This document shows, one piece after another, positions 28,456 to 39,200 of a stretch of 64,000 nucleotides of DNA (its first letter is position 1; every line of letters starts with the position of its first letter). A program made the position numbers and the translations under genes. Origin of the DNA: Saprospiraceae bacterium (GTDB taxonomy: Bacteria; Bacteroidota; Bacteroidia; Chitinophagales; Saprospiraceae); NCBI GenBank assembly GCA_018057925.1, contig JAGPCT010000002.1, positions 1 to 64,000 of the forward strand, given 5' to 3'. The notes below the pieces were generated by a model. It searched no databases, was not told where the DNA came from, and was given only the letters and a program-made list of their open reading frames with translations.

Positions 28456-28463
28456 AAGGAGGT
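28456..28463 (+). promoter_or_regulatory. Strong Shine-Dalgarno site before the HemW-like gene
   Basis: AAGGAGGT is a full anti-16S complement, four bases before ATG 28468. Most genes in the window lack any such site, so this one stands out; the spacing is short. Confidence 0.55.
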
Positions 28464-28467
28464 TTGA

Positions 28468-29598
28468 ATGAACTTTGAAGGCGGATTATACTTACACGTA
28501 CCATTTTGTAAGCAAGCATGCCATTACTGTAATTTTCATTTTGCTACATCTTTGACGCATAAGAGTCGCTTGTTAGATGCCATGAAACTTGAGATTGTGC
28601 GGCAGGCAAGCCAGTTTGAAAGGCCGGAGTTAAAAACAATTTATCTTGGAGGAGGAAGCCCATCTATTTTGACTATCCAAGATCTTGATTCTTTGTTTGA
28701 AGTAATTCATAAATATTTCAGAACAGATGAGGTTCAAGAGATTACCTTAGAAGCCAATCCTGATGATTTAAATGTAGAATATTTGAGTGGCTTGAAGGGC
28801 TTGGGAATTCATAGGCTAAGTATTGGGATTCAGTCCTTTTTTGATGAAGATTTGAAGTGGATGAATAGGGCGCACGATAGTCGCCAAGCTTTGCGGTGTG
28901 TTCCAATGGCGATGGATGCAGGATTTGATGCCTTATCGGTAGATTTAATTTTTGGATTTCCACTCTTAAGTGATGATAAATATATTTTTAATTTAAATAC
29001 AATAATAGATTGGCAGGTGCCACATATATCTTCCTATAGTTTAACGGTGGAAGAAAAAACACCCTTGTTTAAAAGCATAAAGAAAGGAATTGATGTGAGG
29101 CCTGAGGAAGGTAAAAATGTAAAACAATTTGAACTTACACATGACATTCTTGTCCAACAGGGTTATGACCAATATGAGGTCTCAAATTATGCAAAGCCTG
29201 ATAAATACGCCGTCCACAATAGCAATTATTGGTTGGGAATTCCATATTTAGGTATTGGGCCTGCCGCACATTCTTATTATAATAATCGTCGATTTTGGAA
29301 TGTGGCTAATAATCAGCAATATATACGATTTGTTGAGGCAAATGAGAACGCCTTTACTTATGAAGAGATAACGCCTGAAATAGCGTACAATGAATTGATG
29401 TTGACTCGATTAAGAACGATTTGGGGTGTTAGTTTAGATGAAATAAGGCATATTAATTCAATATACGTTCCTTATTTTCAACGCAAAATTAAGCCCATGA
29501 TTGATTTAGGTATTGTTGATCAAAATGGGGAAAGTTTCAAACTTACTTATAAAGGTAAGTTGATGGCTGATTATTGGACTACAGAGTTATTTCTATGA
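28468..29598 (+). CDS. hemW: HemW-like radical SAM protein (coproporphyrinogen III oxidase family)
   Basis: The protein has 376 residues. LYLHVPFCKQACHYCNFHF is the radical SAM CxxxCxxC cluster with the HVPFC context typical of HemN/HemW. TIYLGGGSPSIL, ITLEANPDDL, RLSIGIQSFFDEDL and SVDLIFGFPL follow, then GIGPAAHSYYNNRRFWN in the C-terminal part. HemW proteins bind haem and are thought to act as haem chaperones rather than true coproporphyrinogen dehydrogenases; the sequence fits this group (N-terminal cysteine motif, length below 400). It is co-transcribed with DUF3109. Confidence 0.88.
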   Translation: MNFEGGLYLHVPFCKQACHYCNFHFATSLTHKSRLLDAMKLEIVRQASQFERPELKTIYLGGGSPSILTIQDLDSLFEVIHKYFRTDEVQEITLEANPDDLNVEYLSGLKGLGIHRLSIGIQSFFDEDLKWMNRAHDSRQALRCVPMAMDAGFDALSVDLIFGFPLLSDDKYIFNLNTIIDWQVPHISSYSLTVEEKTPLFKSIKKGIDVRPEEGKNVKQFELTHDILVQQGYDQYEVSNYAKPDKYAVHNSNYWLGIPYLGIGPAAHSYYNNRRFWNVANNQQYIRFVEANENAFTYEEITPEIAYNELMLTRLRTIWGVSLDEIRHINSIYVPYFQRKIKPMIDLGIVDQNGESFKLTYKGKLMADYWTTELFL

Positions 29599-29617
29599 AT
29601 GCATTTAAATTGTTATT

Positions 29618-29646
29618 AAAAAAAAAGATCCGGCGGTTAGGCCGGA
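29618..29646 (-). terminator. Terminator of the T9SS metalloprotease gene
   Basis: On the minus strand TCCGGC pairs with GCCGGA around a 6-base loop, followed by nine T. It lies between convergent genes and its T-run serves the minus-strand protease gene. Confidence 0.85.
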
Positions 29647-29687
29647 CCTGTATATAATTATCAAATGTAAGATCAATATATAATTAA

Positions 29688-32600
29688 TTATTTAACTTTA
29701 ATGAAAGTATTAATATGCCTTTTAGCATTAGACTCTACAAAAGAATAAATAATTGAATATGTTCCATTGCTCAAAGAATGGATATTGATTTCCTTTCCTG
29801 CGGAACTGGTTCCATGAAGAACAACTAATCCGGAATTATCTACAATACGATATTCAAATTCACCTAAAGATTTGTCATTAATCATAATGTAATTATTGGT
29901 CGGATTGGGATATAATTGAGGCATAGCTGACGTAGCATCAGACTGAGTAAGTATTCCAAAGTTGCTGTTCTGTAAGGCAAGGTTAACGAAGAAGGCATAT
30001 TCACACCCGCCGTCATTTTTCACCAAAACAACATAAGTACCTTGAGCTAAATATGAAGCATTGTAAATCAAAGGATTTTGATCGGTGCTATGGAATCCAT
30101 TTGGCCCACTCCATAGATACGAAGAGCCTCCTGTAGCAGAGAGTTGTACTGATTGACCCTGTGAATATGGATTAGGATTGGCTGAAACTGAGCCTACTAT
30201 GTAAGGATAAACTTGAACTAATGTACCTACAGTTTTTGTACATCCTGTAGGTCCTGTGCCGGTGACATTGAAGGTTCCTGACATATAAACAGGAATATTT
30301 AGAATCATTGGGTTTGGCAGGTTTGAGCTATAACCATACGGACCAGTCCACTGATAAGAGACACCACCACTACTGGAGAGCTGAACGTTGCTACCTTCAC
30401 AAACGGTATTGTCAGAGACGCCGGCTGTTACAACAGGTGGGTTAACTATATTGACTGTGGTGCTTGCAGACGCCTGGCATCCGTTGGAACTTGTGATTGT
30501 AACCGTATAAGTACCTGAATTCGATGCATTTACATTGCTTATAGTCGGATTGGGGTTGTTGGAAGTAAATCCATTTGGTCCGCTCCAAGATGCACTACCA
30601 GCGCCCGTAGAGAAGAGCTTTAATGTTGACCCAACACAAGCTGTGGAGATATCATGTGTCGCTGTTGCAACAGGAGGGAATATTACATCAATCTTAATAC
30701 TTAGTGTAATAAAACAACCGAAAGTATTTGTTATTTTGACGGAATACAAGCCTCGTTGATTATAATTGGTAACAGAGAGGGTCGGGTTTTGGGCTGAAGA
30801 AGTGAATCCTTGTGGTCCAGTCCAACTATACGAAGTTCCACCTGTGGCAAAAAATTGAATTGGGCTGCCTACACACGCTTTTTGTGTGCTGACGGAAATA
30901 GTCCCTGTTGGAGCCGGATTGACGGTTACATTAATTGTTTTAGTAGCTGTGCATCCAGCTGAATTAGTTACTGTGACGGTGTAAGTTCCGCCAAAATTTG
31001 TAGAGGTGACTTTTCTAATCGGATTTTGCTTTGTGGAGGTGTAGCCGTTAGGTCCTGACCATGCATAAGTCGATCCGCCGGAAGAGGTCAGGTACAGATT
31101 ATCATTGACGCACACTGGATTGGGAGTTGCTGCAATGGTAGCTGTAGGGGCAGGGCTAACAGTTACACTTACTGAGGTGGAAGCTGTACAGCCTAAGCTA
31201 GTGGTAACTGTAACAGAATATGTTCCGCCATGTGAAGGTTGGATATTCGCCCTGGTGGGATTTTGAAGGCTGGAAGTAAAACCGCCAGGTCCAGACCAAG
31301 AATAAGTTGATCCACCGGTTGAGTTCAGTTGTAGTGTGTTTCCCGTGCATATTGGATTGGGTGTGGCTGTAGCAGTAGCTGTTGGGCTTGCACCAATGGT
31401 TATATTGATAGACGTTGTTGCTATGCATCCTTGTGAGTTGGTTACGGTAAGATAGTATATACCCGCGTTAGCTGCTGTTATATTGGTTATGGAAGGATTA
31501 GAAGCTGTAGATTTAAAGCCTGATGGTCCTGTCCATGAGTATAAGTTGCCACCAGAAGAAGATAGGTTTAATGTTCCTCCAATACAAACGGGGTTATTGG
31601 CTGAAATTGTTGGGACATAAGCTGGATTGCAACAGGCAACAAGGCAAGCTCCATTTGCTACTTTATTTCTGATAACATTTCCAGGCTGTGGTCCAAAACC
31701 TTGTGTGAAATCAACTCCAACACTATTCCAACAATAACTCATGATGGTTCCTCCACCTGAAGGGCTCGGTGGAAGAGGGCACGGGCCATCTTCTATATAC
31801 CCGGCACAACCGTCAATCGCAGTATTATTGCCATTCCATACGCAAGCGTGGGTATGTCTTGATCCAAAAATATGACCAAATTCATGACTGGTAACAAAGA
31901 CATTAAAAACATAGTTAGGATAGGTTCCGACACCACCTCCTGATAATCCGGATATGCACATACTTTCATTTCTATCTATATTGCAAATGCCACTAAATCC
32001 GGCTGCAACGCCTCCAATGTTATTCTGTGTCACTAGTCCTGCCAAATCTCCCGTAAATGATCCGGAACGGAATGTTTGGAAAGCAATTAAGTATTCATCT
32101 CTGTCATCAACAAGTGGATCCGATGGATTCGGATAGGGGCTTACAGCAGTCCACACTTCTAAGTGGTGCAAAACAACTTTTATTGTTTCATTGATATAAA
32201 TTGTGTGAAATGCATTGAATAAGGATAAGTTGAAAGCAACTGTATTTTGCAATGAACCTTGGTATTGAAATACATTGTAATTGCTTTCCCACCATATTCG
32301 TACGCATTTTGCTTCTCTTGTTTCAAGAGATGGCTGTAAATCAGCTTCTGTATAATCTACACCTTCATCTGAATTGCCACAGCCAAGAGGAGCTTCGCCT
32401 ACCATGTCTTCTGTATTGTAGGCAATGGCATCTTCTCCGGCGGGTGTTTTAAGTGAGGTGATATTTATTTTGTCTTTACCTATGATACATCCTTCAATTT
32501 TGGAATTGAAAAAGCTAAAAGCACAGATAATCTTTTGGCCATCTACAATAGCTTCCCCTTGGTAGTGTACACCCATGTCGAGATTTTCAGTAGTGCCAAT

Positions 32601-32975
32601 TGAATTGTTGATGCCTAACATAAAATCATCTGATAGAATGTTGTTTTTAGTGAGTTTAAAATGGATAATCCTTCCTTCATTGTCGGGATAATCCATCGTA
32701 AATGTTTCTGTCTCAGTGTCATGTATTTTCTTCAACGCTTCTCTATCAATATTAAATTGGGTATATTGTTTTAAAGCTGAAGTTTGCCTATCTGATTGCT
32801 TCTGTCGTACAAGAATTAAAGGGGAGATTTCGGTTTTTACAGTGGTTGTAGCAGTAGGTTTAGACGATTCGTAAGATGTATTTTCATTGACTTTTTGGGA
32901 ATATACCATTGTGGAAAGGAAAATAAAAAATATAACCAAAAAGTTAGGTAAATGATAATAAAACAAGCGTTTCAT
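29688..32975 (-). CDS. Secreted reprolysin-like metalloprotease with Ig/PKD-like modules and T9SS tail
   Basis: The protein has 1095 residues. A signal peptide (FLVIFFIFLSTMVYSQ) is followed by a pro-region of ~200 residues. The zinc site HEFGHIFGSRH (near residue 362) is the HExxHxxGxxH of metzincins, and MSYCW downstream is the Met-turn. Residues ~450-1000 hold seven Ig/PKD-like modules of ~80 residues, each with a W-(S/T)-GP-x-G-(F/Y) core and a T-(V/I)-T strand. The last ~75 residues (YPNPTNNYIMI, then LSNGTYSIIY, FIKVK) are the T9SS sorting domain. It is likely a surface-bound or secreted protease for extracellular protein breakdown. Confidence 0.92.
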   Translation of the reverse strand: MKRLFYYHLPNFLVIFFIFLSTMVYSQKVNENTSYESSKPTATTTVKTEISPLILVRQKQSDRQTSALKQYTQFNIDREALKKIHDTETETFTMDYPDNEGRIIHFKLTKNNILSDDFMLGINNSIGTTENLDMGVHYQGEAIVDGQKIICAFSFFNSKIEGCIIGKDKINITSLKTPAGEDAIAYNTEDMVGEAPLGCGNSDEGVDYTEADLQPSLETREAKCVRIWWESNYNVFQYQGSLQNTVAFNLSLFNAFHTIYINETIKVVLHHLEVWTAVSPYPNPSDPLVDDRDEYLIAFQTFRSGSFTGDLAGLVTQNNIGGVAAGFSGICNIDRNESMCISGLSGGGVGTYPNYVFNVFVTSHEFGHIFGSRHTHACVWNGNNTAIDGCAGYIEDGPCPLPPSPSGGGTIMSYCWNSVGVDFTQGFGPQPGNVIRNKVANGACLVACCNPAYVPTISANNPVCIGGTLNLSSSGGNLYSWTGPSGFKSTASNPSITNITAANAGIYYLTVTNSQGCIATTSINITIGASPTATATATPNPICTGNTLQLNSTGGSTYSWSGPGGFTSSLQNPTRANIQPSHGGTYSVTVTTSLGCTASTSVSVTVSPAPTATIAATPNPVCVNDNLYLTSSGGSTYAWSGPNGYTSTKQNPIRKVTSTNFGGTYTVTVTNSAGCTATKTINVTVNPAPTGTISVSTQKACVGSPIQFFATGGTSYSWTGPQGFTSSAQNPTLSVTNYNQRGLYSVKITNTFGCFITLSIKIDVIFPPVATATHDISTACVGSTLKLFSTGAGSASWSGPNGFTSNNPNPTISNVNASNSGTYTVTITSSNGCQASASTTVNIVNPPVVTAGVSDNTVCEGSNVQLSSSGGVSYQWTGPYGYSSNLPNPMILNIPVYMSGTFNVTGTGPTGCTKTVGTLVQVYPYIVGSVSANPNPYSQGQSVQLSATGGSSYLWSGPNGFHSTDQNPLIYNASYLAQGTYVVLVKNDGGCEYAFFVNLALQNSNFGILTQSDATSAMPQLYPNPTNNYIMINDKSLGEFEYRIVDNSGLVVLHGTSSAGKEINIHSLSNGTYSIIYSFVESNAKRHINTFIKVK
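29980..31615 (-). repeat. Seven tandem ~80-residue Ig/PKD-like modules inside the metalloprotease
   Basis: The core WTGPSGF, WSGPGGF, WSGPNGY, WTGPQGF, WSGPNGF, WTGPYGY and WSGPNGF recurs at about 240-bp spacing, each followed by an S-x-x-x-NP segment. The DNA is similar but not identical between modules, consistent with old internal duplication. Confidence 0.85.
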
Positions 32976-33276
32976 AAAAAAGAATTTAGTAGGTTAAAAA
33001 AAGTGTTGTTAAAAGGGTGATTGATTAAATTGTAAAGATATTCATGGGTTATAAAAAAAATATCTAATTTGGAATCATATTGAATTATAAAACAAATATA
33101 CTACAAGAATTTATATTGAAAAAATATAACTTTTGTTATAATAAAAATTTCAATATTATATTTTAAAAAAGAATAAAGGATTGTTTTGCTTGAAAAATCA
33201 ACGAGATATCATTGACAGAGTCGGATTGGTTGGTTTGCTTTTTACCCTAAATCCTATGATAGGCAAAGTATTGTAT

Positions 33277-33340
33277 TTGACTCATATTCGGCATAAGACA
33301 AATGATGAATCGATTTACGACTCGTAATCAATGGTTTTAA
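33277..33340 (-). mobile_element. R1 repeat, copy E (half element)
   Basis: TTGA-CTCATATTCGGCATAAGAC aligns with the R1 right end (TTAA-CCCACATTCCGCATAAGAC). The GATTTACGACTCGTAATC hairpin and ATGGTTTTAA follow. The left half of the element is missing. Confidence 0.7.
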
Positions 33341-33429
33341 TTCTATTGACAATTAGTCGCACTTCTATAAATATATCATACTCTATGATTGGTGATTTAG
33401 AAAAGCTTCGATTGGTATGCCCATGAAAT

Positions 33430-33456
33430 AAAAAGGAGGAAATATTTCCCCCCCCC
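33430..33456 (-). terminator. Terminator of the first M1 peptidase, containing a C9/G9 run
   Basis: On the minus strand a run of nine G leads into GGGGGA AATATT TCCTCC followed by TTTTT. It lies 16 bp after the stop codon at 33473. Confidence 0.6.
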
Positions 33457-33472
33457 TTTGTAATTTTTTCTA

Positions 33473-35839
33473 TCAAGATCGGTTTTTCCGGTTCATAGGA
33501 TTGATATCCATTCCTTTCCCGCCTTCCATCTTTAATTTTTGTTTGAATGCCTTAAATTTCGAAGGTTCAGGCATGGTGTTCCATCCGTTGTTGGATTCGT
33601 CAATGTCGGCAGTTTCCTTAAATGGATCCAATTGAATACTCGCAACTTCTTTGTCTTTGACGAATGCTTTGGTTATGATGTTTTCGTTTTTACGCCATAT
33701 TTGAGCAGGAATGCGATCTATCTCCTTAGTACCATCTTTATAAGTCCATTCAATAATAAGTGGCATGATCAAGCCGCCTTTATTGCTGAAAGTTAGTTCG
33801 TAGGCATGTTTTGTGGCAAACTGTTTTTTTAGATCCTTTGTGAGGGGTTCATATCTGGCTGGCCATTCAACCTCGTATTTGGTTGTATCTTTAAGGAGAG
33901 GATTTCTGGCATATTCCCAATAGAAATCTCTTAATGTAGTGTCACGATCCGTTTCAAATACAATATTTTTATCCTCTCTATTCCTTATTTTTGAAATGTC
34001 TATATAGTCATTTAGGGTAGGGCCCGGTACACTTACTTTCTCAGATCTAGGATTTTTTATTTCTGCATCAAGATCGGCAACTGCATATTTTACTGTATCG
34101 AGCGATATATCACATGCGTCGGTGCTGTAAAACCAACCTCTCCAGAACCAATCCAAGTCTTCTCCACTTGCATCTTCCATTGATCGGAAAAAATCAGCTG
34201 GAGTGGGGTGCTTAAATGCCCATTTGCGACAATACTCTTGAAAAGCGTGATCAAAAAGTTCTCTTCCCATGATGGTTTCTCTTAAAATATTTAATCCTGT
34301 AGCTGGCTTGGAATAGGCATTAGGTCCAAATGAAACGATGTTGTCGGAATTGGTCATGATGGGTTCCAATTGGTCTTTAGGCAGCTTCATGTAGTTTACG
34401 ATACTGGATGCAGGACCTCTTTTAGAAGGGAATTTGTTGTCCCACAATTCTTCTGTCAAATATTCTACAAAGGTATTTAACCCTTCGTCCATCCATGTCC
34501 ACTGACGCTCATCACTATTGATAATCATTGGAAAAAAGTTATGTCCTACTTCATGTATAACGACTCCAATCATTCCGTTTTTTATACCTTCGGAATAAGA
34601 GCCATCGGCTTCAGTACGCCCGTAATTAAAGCAAATCATAGGATATTCCATTCCATTACTTGCCTCTATACTTTGTGCGACAGGATAAGGATAAGGTATC
34701 GTGAAGTGAGAGTATGTTCTTATGGTATGTGCGACGACTTTGGTCGAAAAAGGACGATAAAGTCCATAAGCCTCTTTGCCGTAAAAACTCATTGCCATTA
34801 CTTTCTTACCTTCAATGTCAACGGCCATTGCGTCCCACACGAATTTAGGAGAAGAGCCCCATGCGAAATCTCTGACATTCTTTGCTTCGAATATATACGT
34901 TTTCGTGGTTTTGGAATTGGTGTTTTCTGCGGCTTTCGCTTCTTCCAACGTTATTATTTCCACCGGCTCCGTAGCCGTTTGTGCTTGTTTCCAGCGTTTC
35001 AATTGTGGAGCTGTGAGAAGCGAGGCATAGTTTTGACATTCGCCAGTTGCACAAACTACATGGTCTGAGGGCACTGTCATTTCAACGTGAAAGTCACCGA
35101 AAGTTAATGCAAATTCTGCCCTTCCTGAAAACTGATGATTCTGCCAACCCTGAAAGTCGCTATACACACACATCCGCGGATACCATTGAGTCATCGTAAA
35201 AATATAATTGTCGTTATCCTCGAAGTGCTCATAACCACCTCTACCTCCTTGTTTCATTCTATTGACTAAATTGTAATTCCAAGAAAGTGTAAAAACTATT
35301 TTTTCTCCGGGTTTTAGTGGTTGCGTTAGGTTGATGCGCATCATAGTTTTATTAATCGTATAACTCAAAGGCTTACCGGTATTATCCACCAACTTTGTGA
35401 TATTGAATCCGAATCCGTTATCTCCTTTGTTTTCCGCCATACGTTGAAGGTCATTGTCCGTCATTGTTCTCGGTAGTGTACTTTCAGACTCATAGCCTGC
35501 ATTGTTGATGTTGCTGTGTTGATTTTCGTCAAGCTGCATCCATAGATAATTAAGTGGGTCGGGAGACTGATTAAAATAGGTTATGGTTTCCACCCCGGTT
35601 AGATGTTGTTTCTTTTCATCTAAAGTACATTTTATATTATAATCTGCTTTTTGTTGCCAATATTTGGGGCCGGGACTGCCACTTGCAGTTCGATATTCAT
35701 TGGGAGTAGGTAATATCGTGCTTAATTGCTCAAATTTATTGGCATGGTTAGAGTTGGGATTATTTCGAATATCTTGGGCGTATATTGAATTTATTCCCCA
35801 AAATAAAATGGGTAAAATAAGCGTAATTATACGATGCAT
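33473..35839 (-). CDS. Exported M1 family metallopeptidase (788 aa)
   Basis: A signal peptide (LILPILFWGINSIYAQ) leads to an N-terminal beta saddle (YNIKCTLDEKKQHLTGVETI). The catalytic site is HEVGHNFFPMII with the second zinc-ligand Glu in WMDEGLNTFVEYLTEE (HExxH-x18-E); the substrate-side motif GMEYPMICF replaces the canonical GxMEN. A tyrosine region (GLNILRETIMG) and a C-terminal beta-rich domain follow. It is an aminopeptidase-like enzyme acting in the periplasm or outside. A paralogue lies at 49727-51619. It is probably transcribed alone. Confidence 0.92.
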   Translation of the reverse strand: MHRIITLILPILFWGINSIYAQDIRNNPNSNHANKFEQLSTILPTPNEYRTASGSPGPKYWQQKADYNIKCTLDEKKQHLTGVETITYFNQSPDPLNYLWMQLDENQHSNINNAGYESESTLPRTMTDNDLQRMAENKGDNGFGFNITKLVDNTGKPLSYTINKTMMRINLTQPLKPGEKIVFTLSWNYNLVNRMKQGGRGGYEHFEDNDNYIFTMTQWYPRMCVYSDFQGWQNHQFSGRAEFALTFGDFHVEMTVPSDHVVCATGECQNYASLLTAPQLKRWKQAQTATEPVEIITLEEAKAAENTNSKTTKTYIFEAKNVRDFAWGSSPKFVWDAMAVDIEGKKVMAMSFYGKEAYGLYRPFSTKVVAHTIRTYSHFTIPYPYPVAQSIEASNGMEYPMICFNYGRTEADGSYSEGIKNGMIGVVIHEVGHNFFPMIINSDERQWTWMDEGLNTFVEYLTEELWDNKFPSKRGPASSIVNYMKLPKDQLEPIMTNSDNIVSFGPNAYSKPATGLNILRETIMGRELFDHAFQEYCRKWAFKHPTPADFFRSMEDASGEDLDWFWRGWFYSTDACDISLDTVKYAVADLDAEIKNPRSEKVSVPGPTLNDYIDISKIRNREDKNIVFETDRDTTLRDFYWEYARNPLLKDTTKYEVEWPARYEPLTKDLKKQFATKHAYELTFSNKGGLIMPLIIEWTYKDGTKEIDRIPAQIWRKNENIITKAFVKDKEVASIQLDPFKETADIDESNNGWNTMPEPSKFKAFKQKLKMEGGKGMDINPMNRKNRS

Positions 35840-36222
35840 CTTTTTTATTTAATTATTGTTTGCCAAAAATAGTCATTACCCTAATATTATTCCTAATAAA
35901 TTTGATATCATAACTTTTTATTATAAAAGAACCGTTCTTTAAGGGGATTGTTTTTTGTAACTACGGTTTTACAAAACCTTTATAGCTTAACTTGGTTTCC
36001 AAAAGGTTTGTTGTTATAGCATTTTAATACCGATTGGATATTCGTAATAGTCCAATTGCATTGACCTAAACGACTATCATCCCGAAGCTTCGGGAGCATT
36101 TTGATTTAAAGAAATCCCGACTTTTCGGGAATACCAAAATATGTTGGATTAATTTATAAATCAATTTGGTATAACGACTCTAAGGAACGAATAAAGGTTA
36201 GGTATAGATTATTTGTTCTAAA
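35840..36222. other. 383-bp intergenic region with repeat R2 and two palindromes
   Basis: On the minus strand 35864-35871 reads TATTTTTG, an exact TAnnTTTG box for the M1 peptidase. R2 copy 1 lies at 36024-36105. CCCGAAGCTTCGGG (36081-36094) is a perfect 14-bp palindrome, and TCCCGA..TCGGGA (36115-36130) forms a second hairpin. I see no ORF. Confidence 0.5.
36024..36105 (+). repeat. R2 repeat, copy 1
   Basis: The 49-base core at 36032-36080 (TTGGATATT..AGTCCAA..TATCAT) matches 45943-45991 on the opposite strand at 37 of 49 positions. TTTTAAT stands at the left edge; the right edge, GAGCATTTT, is less clear. Confidence 0.5.
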
Positions 36223-39200
36223 TTAAAAATCAGTACCTAAGCTTACATATATTTTAGGCTTACCTATATTGCCTGTATCCCAGCCTTTTGCATAATCAAG
36301 TCGAACGAAATATCCAAACAAAAGAAAACGAAGTCCCCCTCCATAGCCGAATACGATTGGATTTCTGAAGTAATTTACTTTGATATCAATGCCGGGCTGC
36401 GATATAAAGACAGTATTGAGTGGATTGTATTTGGCAAAAGGATTCCAGCCATTCCAAGCTGTACCGACATCAAAGAAGCCGACAAGTTGAAGATTATTAA
36501 GGAAAGTCGAACTTATTGTTCCTTTGGACATATATCTTACAAATGGTACTCGTAGCTCCGCATTTAAAAGGGCAAAATTATTTCCATTGCGGATATTGTA
36601 TTGGAATCCACGTAGGTTGGGTGTAGGTACTTGATAGGCATAATTTTCGTTTGTTGCAGTCTGTGTCTCATTGTTAAATCCGGGAAAAAGCCACCCGTCT
36701 GTCCCTCCTAAGTAGTAAAGTATTTTTTCTGAGCCAAAAGAAACCTGACTTGCTAATCGAGTAGCAAAGATTGTATGACGATCGAGTTCAATATAGTTAC
36801 GTGCATCTATGCCTGCAACCATCATGTGACCCTTATTGAATTGAAAGGACAATCCCTGGTCAATATTGAGGTCAAACTTTTTTACCCATTCGAAAAAAGC
36901 TTTAGCACGTGTACCTGAATAAAGGTTAAGGCCTTTGTCTAAAGTGTTGTCCACAATATAAGTCGCACGGATGCCTATTCTTTCTGTTGACTCAATGGGT
37001 TGTTTAGCAGAATTGGGCTCTGTTGCCTTGTAAAAAACTTTGTCTTGACGAAGTGTAAATCCTACCTTGACTGCATTAAATTGATCTATGGCATATTTTA
37101 AATCATATTGTCCCATCAGAATAATGTTCTTTTGTATGATGGGAGCAATACCTCCATTGTTTGACCTATCGTTGGTTGCTTTTCTGTACACTGATATTCT
37201 TTTATCAAGGCGATATTTTAAGTCATCAAATACGACATAAGCTTCATTGCCATTGAGTGAAATCGGAATTCGAATTCCACCTTCTAATCGATAATCTTCA
37301 AAGATATCCCGCAGTTGAGCTTTTAGAAGTAATCCAAAAGGTGGGAATAGATTACCTTGTCCTTCACCCACATAGGTATTTAACCCTTCAAACAACATGG
37401 AATTGTCAAAATTGACTCCGGCATCAGTTATTTTAAACTTAAGACGATAAGGTACAATATTAAGCGGATTGAGAGGTGTCATTTTATTGAATCCGGAGAT
37501 GCGAGGCTCATTGGGCTTAAGTTCAATTTTTTCAGTTGGTTTTTGTGCAAATTGCATTTCTCCATACTTGGTAATAAATTTCTTTCCTTCCGGTATAGCT
37601 TCATCCAACGGTAGTTTTGTGGGTTTGTTTACTTCCTCTTTTGTTTTCGAATACTTATCCGATTCATTTGGTTCTATTTCAAAATCAAATTTTTCAGAAG
37701 AACGATTAAGGTTATTGGCGGAGTTTTGCCATGCTGCATTCGTGGATGTGCCCAATCTCACTTCCTTTCCATCATAGACAATGAGGTGTGGATTTTCATT
37801 GTTGTTATGTAAAGAAAAGGCCAGGATTGAAAGCGGAAGATTGTAAATTTCACAGTTGATTTGTTGCCCATCATATAATTTATTTAGGCTGATTTTGACG
37901 ATAGCATTGTTCCGGAATTCGTCTGAAATAAAGTACAAATTTCCTTCTTTGTCTAACTGGGGCTGCGTTTCATTGTATTTATCGGTGGAGGTATGGCGTG
38001 ACATGATCCATCCTTCTGTACCATTCTGAGTAACATCTTGTTTTAAAGAAAATATGTCAAAAGTGCCAATAGGTAAAATAGAATCACCGTTTACGGGTAG
38101 GAGAGAAGTGTCCCTTCGATTGGATGCGAAGTAAATGGTGGGATTGTCACCGGATTTGTCCACCATCATGTCCAATTTGTCAAATGGGTCTGACGTAATA
38201 GGAGTGGATTGTCTCGTGGAAAGCCGATATAAAAAGAGATTTCCATATCCATCTGTTGTTCCATTGATTATGATGTTGCGACTATCCCAATAGGCTATCT
38301 GATAAATTCTTTGATATCTGCCCGGGATGAGTTGAGTTTTAGATTCTCCACTTGATACATGGTACTCTCTGAGGTAGATTTTATCCCTTTTTTCATAACA
38401 TATCAAAATGTTTTCGCCCTTATCATCCCATGTTACGCAAGGATAGTTGGGGTCTGGAGGTTGAATTTTATTTTTTACACCATATTTCAGAAGCACTTTT
38501 GACTTACCGGTGGTTAAATCAATTAGTCTTATCCGGGCTTTTCCCATTTGAGTGCTAACTAAAAGCAGACTGCGTCCATCGGGCGATTGCGTTATTCTGA
38601 GGGGTGTTTCCTTGTTTTTTAACTTGGTAAAATGGGTAAGTGCTTGAATGGAGTTGGTTATTTCAATTGAATTATTTTGTAGTTCACTTTTGTAATAATT
38701 AAAGACATTTTGGATGATTTTATCGTAACTGCTTCCCAAAACATATTGAAATCCTTTGTCTAAGTTGTGATTTATACGAGTGGCATACACTAAATTTCCT
38801 ATTGAGTTTTTACCGTAATTGAGATCGATATATCTCCAGAACATGTGTCCGGCAAGGCGTGGATTGGCATTGGCTAATTGTTCAAATGTTTTGATTTTTT
38901 TATTGGACAAGGTGTTGGCTACTCTGAGATCGAGCTTGTCATTCCAATCTTCGCCAAAATAGGATATCAGTCCATCTTTAAACCATTGAGGAAGGCTGAG
39001 CATAAGACTATTTTGAACGATCTCCTGGAGATTAGAGCCAAATAATAGGTTGTTCAAATAAACTGCGGCTATACCTTCCCTTATTTGTTTTTTGAGGTGA
39101 TTGTGATTCCCGTCAAACGTGATAAATACTTTGTTGTCTATTGTCTTTGTCAGATCTTCCTGATATTCAAATGCATCAGAAATACCAATATTGCTTTGCT

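Larger units (their letters stand above)
32976..33472. other. 497-bp intergenic region with decayed repeat and C9 tract
   Basis: It should hold the protease promoter near 33000-33170 (very A/T-rich). It also has R1 copy E (33277-33340) and the terminator with a run of nine C (33448-33456). I see no ORF or RNA gene. Confidence 0.5.

Noticed and set aside
29980-31615. Regularly spaced similar segments that could suggest a CRISPR or satellite array
   Set aside because: The spacing of about 240 bp matches in-frame Ig/PKD-like protein modules of the metalloprotease, and the DNA between cores is coding and similar, not unique spacer.
34541-35068. 175-codon plus-strand ORF opposite the M1 peptidase
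   Set aside because: It lies fully within the peptidase gene, which has complete catalytic motifs, and shows no domain of its own.
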